Positions 1-13,205 of a stretch of DNA of 64,000 nucleotides are shown here, in pieces. The DNA is from Paguma larvata (lineage: Eukaryota; Chordata; Mammalia; Carnivora; Viverridae), in NCBI GenBank assembly GCA_030068075.1, contig CM057826.1, positions 62,221,312-62,285,311 of the forward strand. Reading direction: 5' to 3'. The notes beneath the pieces were generated by a model. That model did not search any database. It saw nothing but the letters and a program-made list of their open reading frames with translations, and was not told where the DNA came from. Within the stretch, counting starts at the first letter, position 1. Each line of letters begins with the position of its first letter. Made by a program: the position numbers and the translations under genes.

Positions 1-1000
1 TGTGGAATTTCCCAAATTTATTTAACCACAGAGCCCCTCTTAATCCCCTTTATGCTCCTGTAGCACGTTTTCTAAAACAGATACGGGGAACCACTCAACT
101 GATTGTCCCTTATTTTGCAGATGATCCAGAGGCTGAAAGTGACCTGACCAAGGCTACAGGTAGTGGCATCACACGGATACCAGGTCCTGGGTCTCCTGAC
201 CCCAGCCCACTGCTCCTGCTCCTGCCCATGTTGCTTTGACATGGTAACAAGTCAGCTGATGTCCCTGCAGCGCCATCCACCATCATGGGTAAGAGGAATG
301 CAACTGCATTACCAACCTGGTCCCTTGGGTGGTTCTCAGGCCCCTTGTCCCCACTGAGCCTGGGGATGAGGCGCTCAAGTCCACGTAGTCCGAGGAGGGC
401 CTGTGGGTGGGAGGGTATGTAATTCGAGCCAGGCCAATCATGCTGTTGGAGCTTCCTGATATGGTGGCAAATGGCTCAGGAGGCAGTCATAATCCAAGCT
501 GGGTCTGACAACTCCATCCCAGAAATCTCATTAGAATTCCTGGGGAAAAATGGTTTTTCCATGGAATTATGCTAAACTAGAAGAAACTGAGCTAGAGCTA
601 CCAAGAACTACCACACAGAAACAGCTCCTTCAAAACGAAGTTGTAAAATGAAGGGAGGCTGTGGCTCCTTATACTATGCCTGAGTCCGATTTGGCCATGC
701 CTGACGCAGAACCCACCTCCAGAATTTAAATGACAGACCAACGAGTGACACTCTCCTTAAACCAGTGAGATAGACTCCTGCCACTTGTCAGCAGAATCCT
801 AATTTGGGTGTGAAGCAGATGGCCCACGAGATCATCACTAACCTGGCTTGGCGGACCTTGATCAGGAGGTACCCCAAGGTGCCAAGGACAGAAGAGTCTT
901 TTCTGCCCACCTTATCCCTGCCCCCTCTCTTACTGCCATCATTACCCCCACTTCCCGCCAAAAGAACACAGGCAGCCAAAGGCAGCTTGGGCAATACTTG
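1..1000. other. Intergenic flank beyond the RNF44 3' end
   Basis: I see no exon structure, long open frame or RNA gene here. The short open frames have no recognisable protein content. In the human order the next gene on this side is FAF2, which would lie outside the window (established knowledge, recalled). Confidence 0.5.
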
Positions 1001-3372
1001 ATATACATCATACATTTATTAGTGAATATCCCTCTGAAATCAGCAACAATATTAAAAAAAATAATGATTGCACTACTTGGTCAAGCAGAACTAGCAACTT
1101 TCATTTTAAAAAAAGTACAAATCTGTTAAAAATTTCAATCAGTATACACATATATATAATACAACATACTAGTTATGTTAAATGCTACAAACCAATGTGA
1201 ATCCAATGGAATGGAAAAAACCACACATTTAAGCTTTAAGAACCATTTTTTTCTCTATATATTAGCATTTTCTCAAATACATACATGGGAAAAATGAGGT
1301 AACTGTAAAATGTGCAAGGAACAGGGCCCCCCCATTACATATATTTTTATATATATATGTAATTATATATATATATATGTGTGTGTATATATATATATAT
1401 AAAACCTTTCTAACACAGAACACAGGTGCTGGGCCCAGCCAGGGCTGGGGGATGGTGCCCAGTGTCATGCCTAGGCCAGAAGTTGGTAAATAAAAGAGTA
1501 AACAATGACAAGCCCCCACCACAGGAAATCATTGGTAACATGGCATCTATAGCAAGGTCGGCAAATCACAAACATCCTAAATAATGTTTTATAAATCTTT
1601 TTTTTAATGATTTTTTTTAAATGTCGTGTTTCCCCCCCATAGCTGCTCGTTGGAATCATTGCTGCAGCCGACACACAATCCATGAGCCTGTTTCCGCCTG
1701 CCCCAGGAACCTTAAGGATTCTGAAAACCTTTTATTGGGGTAGGAAAGGGAGGGGGTTTGGAGAGGGTGGTTCTCTGTGTAAAACACGTGGGTTTTCAAC
1801 ACTGCTATAAATATAGAAACGTCACCTGGAGTTATATACAGTAAGACTTTGGGTTCTCCACGGGGGTGGGGCCAGGCTGATGGGGCCCCATGGCAGGCTG
1901 AGGGGAGGCAGGGAGCCAGGGCCGCTGCGGGGAGAACGAGGGTGGTTGGAGCATCCCTGAGGCAGCAGGCGCCAGGGGCTGCCTGCTAGGATGTGCCGGC
2001 CCCACACGCGGTTCGTTCGGGGGCAGCAACCCCAGCTGGGGGTAGGACAAGAAAGGAACAGGACCAGGGAGGGAGAAGATGGGAGCTCAGCCAGACCCTA
2101 CAGGGGGGCCTCCTCCAGACCTCGGAGGGCAGGGCTCAGGCTGGGAGGGGGCCCCTGGTGGTGGGATCCACGCCCTCCCTGGTCCTTGCCCTCCTAGGAC
2201 TTCCTTGGAGGAGACTCGCCCAGTCAGGTGGGAGACGGGCCCTGGCTGGAGGGAGAAATGCCCTGAAAAGCGTACGGTCCCGGTAGGCTCTGGGGACGTG
2301 TGCAGTACAGTGCATGGCAGTTATCAGCTGAGCACAGACCACCCCCCCAACCCCACCCATGACTGCCAGCCGCCCAGCCCAGCCCCAGCCGCACACATGC
2401 ATGCAGACCAGGCGGCACCACCAGACCATTCCCAGCCCCCTGGGCACTTGGTCCTGGTTGGTCCCTATATCCCCCCATTAAACCAAGAGAAAACAAATTG
2501 TTTAAAAATCCACACCCCAAATCCTACACGCGATTTTGGGCCAAATGAATAAATAAAAACTGTTGTTCCTCACGTTCATGCAAAACAACAGAGAGGGGAG
2601 CTTGGGCATGGGTCTGGCCCCCATCACTGCCAGGGAGGGATGGCCACCAGGAACATAGGAGGTCACTCTCCCCTGTATGGCCCAGGCCCCCTCAGGATAC
2701 GTGCCACCTCAGCTCAGGGCCTGTCTCCCATCTGGTCAGGAGGCTGGCTCTGATGCCCTCCAGCCTGGGGGTGGGGCTGGAATGTTGTGACTGGGGTGAC
2801 AGTCCTTGAGGGAGCCAGACCCACCCCTCACAGCAGACTGCGTGGGGCTGCCTGAATCTGTCTGGGGTCAAGGCAGGAGGACCCAGGCCTGTGGCTCAGG
2901 AAATGGCCTCATGCCACCATCTATCCATACGCCTGTCAGTGCCACCCAGTCGGACGGCACACCATTTCAGTGCAAGAGACCAGGCAACCCAGGATGGAGC
3001 CCCCTTTGCCTACCCTGGGGCCAAGGATCTCCCCCAGCTGCACTGGGGTGGGGGATGGACTCCTGGCTCCCAGGGCTGGCAGGAAAAGGAGAGGGACTTG
3101 AGGGCAAACAGGAGGAAGACTGAGTCAGGGACACTCAGGCAGCTCCGTGGTGGGCGGACTGGCAGGCGAATCGGGGCAGGAGTCTTTGGAGCTTGGCAAA
3201 TGCAGGGGCTTATTGCAGGGGCTTCTCTCGGGGCTGACCCTGGCACCAGCTCTGGAGATGCAGGCGGGAATGACGGGGCAGGCCTGGGCCACTCCCTCCC
3301 CGTCCTCCTCAGGTCCCCCCAACCCGAGCTTCCAGAGCTTCAGGGCAGGGTTCTCCTGGGCGGCTGTGGGCC
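1000..3372 (-). other. RNF44: RNF44 3' untranslated region
   Basis: This stretch lies downstream of the RNF44 stop codon in the minus direction and has no coding exon. A canonical AATAAA on the minus strand sits at 1015-1020, giving a predicted cleavage site near 1000 and a 3' UTR of about 2.4 kb. A second AATAAA at 1731-1736 could give a shorter form. Within it, 1338-1404 is a run of TA and TG dinucleotides. The UTR ends are inferred from the signals only. Confidence 0.7.
1338..1404. repeat. AT/TG-rich microsatellite in RNF44 3' UTR
   Basis: An interrupted run of TA dinucleotides with a short TGTGTG core is visible. On the transcript (minus) strand it reads as an AU-rich, largely self-complementary tract. 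Likely length-polymorphic. Confidence 0.8.
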
Positions 3373-6654
<3,282 letters not shown>

Positions 6655-6659
6655 CTAGG

Positions 6660-6760
6660 AGGCAAACAGATAAACAAACTGAGGCACAAAGAAGTCCAGT
6701 CACTTGCCGAGTTAGGGACTGCAGAGACAGACTCAGTCTCAGGAGTCCAATTCCAGGGGC
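6660..6760 (-). repeat. MIR fragment
   Basis: The segment has the reverse MIR layout: AAACTGAGGCACAAAGAAGT, then CAGTCACTTGCC, then a degenerate region. It lies in the RNF44 5' intron next to the acceptor of the first coding exon. Confidence 0.55.
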
Positions 6761-8127
6761 GACTGATGTCCATCACTCCCTGGGGTACACGTGCAGTGTG
6801 TACTCTGGGTCTGTCCCTTTTTGGCACTGGTGTTCAGGGATGACAGATCAGGGACAGGAAGCCCAGGCCTCAGTTTCCTGCTCTATGAAATGGGGTCAAG
6901 TTCCCCTTCAGGGTTGTGGTGAGTTAGAGGGCTGGTCAACATGGTTCCCTCAGGGTGGAGTTCCCAGGGCACCCTGGCCTGGTGTGGGGGTCTATGACTT
7001 CAACCTCCAGGAAGCTGGGGTTCCTGGGAGGGCACTCCAGCTTCCTCCCTTCTACTGGGGCGGCTCAGGGTTGATTCCAAACAGGCTTCTCCTTCCACTA
7101 CTGCCAGGGAAGAGGTTCTGACCTGCTTCCTGTCCTCAGGGGCTCCAAATTCAAGTTAGTTTTCTTTCTTTCCATAACCAGCTCCCGCAGTGTCTACCCA
7201 CATGTGACTTTATTTACTCTTCAAGGAAGGGCCTGTGAGCTCCATTTCATGAAAGAGAAAACTGAGGCTCAAAGAGAGGAAGAGATCTGTCCAAGCGTCA
7301 AAGCTGGGAGGTGAGCTGGCCACAAGCCTCTCACTGCACCCTGCAGCCAGCAGGGAGGGAGGGGTCCAGCCAGTGGTGGATGGGTGGGTCTGGCATACAG
7401 CCAAGCCCTTGCTCTGGGGGCCCAACACAGCCCTCAAGTGGAGGTGGGGCTTGCTGAGAAAAAAGGGGAAGTGAGAACCTAAAGGAGGAAGTTGGGTGGG
7501 AATGGGGTGGGGCAGGGCTCCTCTCATGTAGCAGCTGGGGGTCCACCATTTGTTCACTCCAGAAATTGGGATGAGGCCCTGGCAGAGAGAATGCTGGAAC
7601 CTACCAGGCCCTGCAAAGTTGGAGGGTGCATCAAATAGGACCAGCCCTTTGCTGTTCCCGCCACAGGGAGGCCCCATCTAGTCACGCCTTTTCCATCTGA
7701 CAAAAGTCCTAAGCGTTGATAAACCAGCCTTCAGTGTTGCCTCCCTGTTGACACAGCTAGGGAACCAGTGTACCATTACCCTCAACATTTTGTTCCTTCC
7801 TGCCCACAGTGGCAAGAACACTTCCTCTGTGCTAAGCTTACAAGCCTAGGGCCTAAATCTCAAAAAACCAGCCCGCAGGGGAAGCTCTTCACTTGCTAGG
7901 GCAGCGCCTGGCCAAGGCCACAGCCAGGAAGTGTAAGAGTAGAATTCACACTTCTCCCATCTAACTCGAGCTCTGGCACTTGGCAGAAAGGCAGGCAGGG
8001 CCCAGTGACCAGCTTGTGTTCAGCACTGATCTGGGAAAATGTACACTAGAAAGCCAATCGCATAGGTCCAAGGCCACAGTCTGGCAGCAATGAAGCTGGT
8101 GCCCATCATCAAAAATTGGGAGATTAC

Positions 8128-8305
8128 GGGGCGCCTGGGTGGCTCAGTCGGTTAAGCGTCCAACTTTGGCTCAGGTCATGATCTCACAGTTCATGACTTC
8201 AAGCCCCATGTCGGGCTACACTCCCTCTTTCTCTCTGCCCCTCTCCTGCTCACATACATGCATGTTCTTCCAAAAATAAATAAACTCAAAAAAAAATTTT
8301 TTAAA
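8128..8305 (+). mobile_element. Carnivore tRNA-derived SINE, copy 1 of a pair
   Basis: It begins with the signature GCGCCTGGGTGGCTCAGTC, which contains the tRNA-derived A box. A CT-rich stretch and an A-rich tail follow. The middle is shortened. It lies in the RNF44 5' intron. The 13 bases before it (8114-8126, AATTGGGAGATTA) recur exactly after the next SINE at 8590-8602 and not directly after this one. Confidence 0.9.
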
Positions 8306-8400
8306 AGTGTTCTGTATTACTATTGACTGATTTAATTTCAAAGGGATTCATAGCCTTGTTTGAAGTATCATTTTACTGCACTTAAAAATGCAGCAATTTG

Positions 8401-8589
8401 GGGGTGCTTGGGTGGCTCAGTCGGTTAAGTGTCCGACTTCAGGTCATGATCTCGCAGTTGGTAAGCTCGAGCCCCACGTTGGGCTCTGTGCTGACAGCTC
8501 AGAGCCTGTAGCCTGCTTCCGATTCTGTTTCCCTCTCTCTCTGCCCCTCCCCACCCCCTCAAAAATAAACAGTAAAAAAAAGTTTTTTT
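8401..8589 (+). mobile_element. Carnivore tRNA-derived SINE, copy 2 of a pair
   Basis: It starts GTGCTTGGGTGGCTCAGTCG and has the usual internal GTCATGATCTCGCAG, a CTCTCTCTGCCCC stretch and an A-tail. It ends directly at the second copy of the 13-bp direct repeat (8590-8602). It shares no obvious private target-site duplication of its own. Confidence 0.9.
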
Positions 8590-9419
8590 AATTGGGAGAT
8601 TATATAAAAATCTGGCCTTCCCTAAAAGAAAAAAAAGCAGAAAATCTGGTCCCATTAGGCCCTCATTTCTGCCTGGCCCCCTCACTCAGAGATGAGTGCC
8701 TCCAGGCCGCCCTAGGCCCATTCCCTACCTGCCACCATAGGTAACTAGGTTTGTAACGCCCCATGTGGGCCAGGTGCACATCCTTACACACACGGCCTTC
8801 CTGATTCTTGCTGACAATCCAGCCTAGCAAACAAAGGCCAAGACACAGTACAACCCCCCAAATATCTGAAACAATAAACTCTTAAGTTACTCCAGACCTT
8901 CTGATTCAGAATCTCTGGAGGGCTGGGGAACAAGGACACCTAGGTTTTCTACGAAATTCACCACCAGTTTCTACAACACAGCCAGGTTTGGGAACCTATG
9001 TGCTAACGGACCCCAGAGATCCTGAGAGCCCACAGCCCTGCTGAGAGGAATATTAACAGTAACAACCATGACACTTCTCATGTGTCATCTCAAGTCCTCA
9101 TAGCAACCCTCAGAAGTAAGGCCACTGAGGCTCAGAGAGGTGAGGTCTAAGGCCTGTCAGCCAGAATTGTGAGTGCACTTGGACAATGGTTCATCTTGTG
9201 CCAGGCTGCCTTGCTGAAGGTCTGGGGGGTGTGGATGCCACGGCGGCCCAGGCACATGGCAAATCTCTGTGGCCAGCCCCTTCAAGAACACCCATTCCTC
9301 AGGCAAGGTAAGTGGCAAACAGCTGAGAAACCAGACCAGCAGACAGACGGGCCTCCAGCTGTAGATGATGGTGCCAAAGGTGAAAGTGTCAACCCTTGCA
9401 TTCTTACACAGATACCCCG

Positions 9420-9600
9420 ACTTCTGTCCAGAGTCTTGGACACATCGCTTCCCCTCTCTGAGCCTCAGCTCCTTCACCTGTAAAATGGGAACAGCCTAAT
9501 AACCACCTCCCAGTGGACCAGCAAGGACTGCTCAAAGGCAGAGGTGATTTGCAAAGCTCAGGTGTGAATGATCACTATCGGAAATTAAGATAGGCTGACC
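9420..9600 (+). repeat. MIR element
   Basis: The order follows the MIR core: CTTGGACACATCGCTTCCCC, CTCTGAGCCTCAGCTCC, TTCACCTGTAAAATGGGAAC, then ACCTCCCAG. Old, diverged SINE in the RNF44 5' intron. Confidence 0.65.
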
Positions 9601-9754
9601 TCCACTCTGGCTTACAAGCAGAAATCAGATGCCATTTCAAGCTCTCCAAGTGTTAGCTGGGAACTGTGCCTCCCTAGGGGAAAACCCCAGGTGGCAAGCA
9701 AGGGGGTCCCTGGTTCTTGGGAGTCCTAATTAAGAACACGGGTTGCAAAGAGGG

Positions 9755-9850
9755 GATACAGCCACTTCACAGGTGAGGAAATGGAGACCCAGAGAAAGGA
9801 AGTAACTTACTCTAGAGCTCACAGAGCCAGAGAAACAGAACTAGTCTTGC
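9755..9850 (-). repeat. MIR fragment
   Basis: The reverse MIR order is seen: TTCACAGGTGAGGAAATGGA, GACCCAGAGAAAGGAAGTAA, then CTCACAGAGCC. Diverged and partial. Confidence 0.6.
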
Positions 9851-10649
9851 CTGGCTGGCCCCCTAGGCCCAGATTCCCCCAACTTCTGACTCAGTAGCAC
9901 CAGTAACCCCAATAACCACCCAGTCCCTAAAGGGGATCTCAAGAGTTTCCTGTTTCAGGCACCCATGACTAACCCTATTGTGGTGAAGCAAGTGAGGCCC
10001 AGAGATGGAGCTAGCAACTTGTTCAAGGTCAAACAGCAAAGGTGGCCAGGTAACCACCCTCAATTTCTCTGCCTTTCCATAGCCCTGTGCTGTGCTCTCT
10101 TAAGGTCTGGGTAAATGGGTCTTGAGGGTCCCATCCCTAAATCCAATCTTGCCTGGACTCAGGCACCACACTTTGCATCCACCCCTTCCCCCCCAAGAGG
10201 CAGCCAAATCCCTATTTCCAGGGCCCCAAGCAGCTATCCCAAGTCCTACCTAGTCTAGGGAGCCCCTGCCAAGTCATTTGCCCCTGGGGGGTGTCTGCAT
10301 GAACAGGGGCTGTTCCACTGTTAAAGCAAAGTCAGCCCCTGAGAGCGTGAGTAGATTCAGGCAGGATGAGAAGTCGCCTCCACCCCAAGGGGCAGGCTAG
10401 ACCACCACTGCCTGGTGGGCAAGCAGAGTTCTCTAACGTGTGCTGCCTGGGGGTAGCTGAGGACAGGACAATCTGCCTCGGAGCTGGGAGTCCTTGGCTA
10501 GCCCAGGTTCCTTAGATGACCTTGATCAAGGAAATCTCTCCGCTTCCGTGAGCCTCAGTTGTCACAGCTGTGAAATGGGGGTGGAACTCTCCCCTTCTAA
10601 ATGCCCAAATAAAGCCAGAAGAAACAAGACGCAAGAAACCAGGTGGTCA

Positions 10650-12130
10650 CATTAGCGGGGGAGGAAACCAGTGTTCGGAGGGGCCCGCCCCTACTCAACG
10701 AGGGCCAGATGCTGGTTGCGGGGCTCTGGAGGGTTTCCTCAGCCTCCCCTCCCCGGGGATGGTGGGGTCCGAGGTCCAGACACCCGCCCGGAGAGAGGTC
10801 CCCCACGTCCTCTTCTTACTCCTTTGTGCCGCGCTCAGAAGGACATGGGGGGCGGGAGGCCAGACTGCGGCGTTGGGCCAGAGCGCTGTGACTTTAAGAG
10901 CCTAGGATCCCGGACCATGTGCTCGGCGTGAGACAAAAGCAACAACAAAGGAAGTGGCGGTGGCAGGGGGAGGGGGCGGCTCCTTCCTCTCCAACCGCAG
11001 CACTCAGCCTCCCGAGAAGGGAGACTCGACCTGGCCTTGGGAGGTTGCGGGAGGGGGTGGCGGTGGTGGAAATCCTCCTTGATTCTAGAGGTCTCGCCGT
11101 CCCGCTCTGGACTGCCCGTGATTAACCCCTGCAGAGCCAGCTAGATCACAGTCCCCAGCCCCAGGGGAGGAGGGCAGGAGTTCAAGGGATGCGGAAATAG
11201 GGAGTTGGGGCTCTGGCCCCTACTCACCTTCGGCCGCCAGGCCACACGTTGGTTCCTTTGTTCCCGATCTAGGACGGCCAAGCTGGGCAGGGGGGAGGGG
11301 GGGCTCCCTGGACCCTTTAAGAGCCCCCGCCCTGCGGAACAATGTGCTCCCCTCCCCACCCCCCGGTCCGGGGGCAGTCCAGCTCCTTCCGGGGCCCTTT
11401 CTTTGTTGTCGGTCTGCCGGCGTCTGCCTCGCGAGGCCCACGCGCGGTCTGCCTCTCTCAGCCCAGGCCCTCCGGGAGCGGGAGGCGGCGCAGGACGCAG
11501 CCGGGTTTGCGCAGCTGCAGGCGGCTGGCCCTTTAAGAACTGTCCGCGGCGGCAGCGGAATGTAATAAGCCCCACATTTGATTCACAACATTCGAAGCGG
11601 CGGGGTCGCGCGCCGGGCGGGAGGGGGGCTCGCGGGGGCGCGCCGGGAGGTTCCGGCAAACAGTAGCCGGCTGCTGCCCGCGGCAGCCCCGCCAAGAGCT
11701 CCGCCCCGCAGGGGACATGAGAGCCAATCACTTGCAGCGACTCGGCACGTGATTAGTAGGACGCCATCTTGGAAGGCAGATTTTCTTTAAAACCTCCTTC
11801 TTGCCCCCACCTTTGCACTTAAAGTGACCGCAGTCACCACAGGCAAGGGGCGGGGCCACATGGCTTGAGCTAAAGATGGGAGACCCCGGGTTGGGCAAGG
11901 CCAACCGGCTGCAACTCGAACTTCCTATGCAAACTCGCGAACCATTCGCGCCTCTGAGGCTCAGTTTCCCTGCCGGAGAAATGAGTCCCGCTAGGAGAGC
12001 CGCAGCCCGGACTTACTGTGTCATGGTCTTCTCTTCCGGGACGGGGCGCCGCCTGAGACACTGAGGTGCAATGGGACTGACCTTCGACGGGGCAGGAGCG
12101 GCGTCTTAAGCCAGCCCGAGTGGGTTAGGA
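10650..12130 (-). promoter_or_regulatory. RNF44: CpG-island promoter of RNF44 with candidate first exons
   Basis: The sequence becomes strongly GC- and CpG-rich, peaking near 11.3-11.75 kb, with GC boxes. On the minus strand a near-perfect donor (GAAG, then GTGAGTA) has its GT at 11227-11226, so a noncoding first exon ending at 11228 is likely. A second donor (ACA, then GTAAGTCC) has its GT at 12016-12015 and would end an alternative first exon at 12017. A minus-strand YY1-like AAGATGGCG lies at about 11763-11771 and a CACGTG E-box near 11745. Start sites are not determined. Confidence 0.75.
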
Positions 12131-12139
12131 AGGCTCTAA

Positions 12140-12440
12140 CAGCCTTGGGTCGGCAACCTCCCCGGAGATGACGTCAGCCCCAAGAGCTACCGCGCCGCGA
12201 TGACATCATGGCCTGGCCGCCCTACATCTTGTTTATACTACGCGGCAGCTTTAAAAAGCTGGGACGGCCTGGGTTGCCCAACGGACCAATAGCGTGCAAC
12301 CCATGCAAACGAACTAACGCCTGTGAGGCAGGGCGATTGGCCCTGCGTGCGCTGACGTCACAGAGACATTTAACCGCCCCGCCCCCAGCGTGGCCCGGGA
12401 AAGGGGCGGGGAACAGTTTGAAGCTTGAGCTGCAGTTGTT
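12140..12440. promoter_or_regulatory. CRE/CCAAT cluster at the upstream edge of the RNF44 CpG island
   Basis: Two perfect palindromic cAMP response elements (TGACGTCA) lie at 12169-12176 and 12353-12360. A CCAAT box is at 12286-12290 and an inverted one (ATTGG) at 12336-12340. A GGGGCGGGG GC box is near 12402. The symmetry suggests a bidirectional promoter serving an upstream RNF44 start and perhaps a divergent plus-strand transcript. Confidence 0.55.
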
Positions 12441-13205
12441 TGGTGCTCTAGTAGCTTTCAGCGCGTGGCATCGAGAGCTAGGTCTTCCCAACGGAGGGCT
12501 CCCTGCTTACGGGTATTGGGGAACTAAACCCAGTGGAGTCTTCAGTTTCCCACTGTACTCCTCCCAACAGCGATGAGACGGAGGGATGACTACGACATTT
12601 TACAGATGGGTAAACAGCTAGAAGTGTGGCTGAACACATATTTGAACTAAAACCAAAGCTGAGCTTCGTTTTCCTTTGCCTAATAATACTGGGGCAGACA
12701 TTATACAAAGTGGGGTATTACCTCCACATGGATTATTTAAGAATAAAAGTAATACTCTATCCCAGAGCTGGGCACAGGCCGAAAAGAATGATGTGTGCAT
12801 ATAACCAATAACCGTACTCTTCTGCATGGGGCTGTACTGACATAAGGCCACCTCCAGGACAGCCCTAAACAAGATGCCCCTGCAAAATGTTAATGTTTGT
12901 TAAAATTTTGTGTTGGGCTACTGGGAGTGTGGTGGTGTTATTTTCTATGCTTCTTTGGTGTACTTCATAATCCCAAATTTAAAAATAAAAATGGAAAGCA
13001 ATTTCCTGAACAGAATGTAACAATATGTATCAATTTTTCTGAAATTGGATATATATGATATCTGCATAGAATATTTCTGTAAGAATATACGGGAACTAAC
13101 AATTGTCCTCAGGGAGAATTGGAAGAGAGTACCGGGTCAGGAGGACAGACTTTTTATTGTATATGCTTGTGTACATTTGCTCTTTTAATAAAGCCCTGTA
13201 CAATC
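12430..13205 (+). other. Possible short divergent transcript unit (no protein recognised)
   Basis: Downstream of the CRE/CCAAT cluster the plus strand runs about 750 bp to an AATAAA near 13186 followed by a TG-rich stretch. The open frames are short and unlike known proteins. A diverged MIR piece is visible near 12590-12650. This could be a promoter-associated noncoding RNA or simply intergenic sequence. Confidence 0.2.

Noticed and set aside
2079..2552. 157-codon plus-strand frame opposite the RNF44 3' UTR
   Set aside because: It lies antisense to a long 3' UTR, is proline-rich low-complexity sequence, and shows no splice or promoter evidence.
8121..8166. SINE heads as functional tRNA genes
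   Set aside because: GTGGCTCAGTCGGTTAAGC and GGTCATGATC resemble tRNA A/B box regions, but the cloverleaf is not preserved, and CT-rich and A-tail parts follow. They are tRNA-derived SINEs.
11141..11731. 196-codon minus-strand frame in the RNF44 CpG island
   Set aside because: Composition-driven: it overlaps the predicted noncoding first exon and donor of RNF44 and has no family resemblance.
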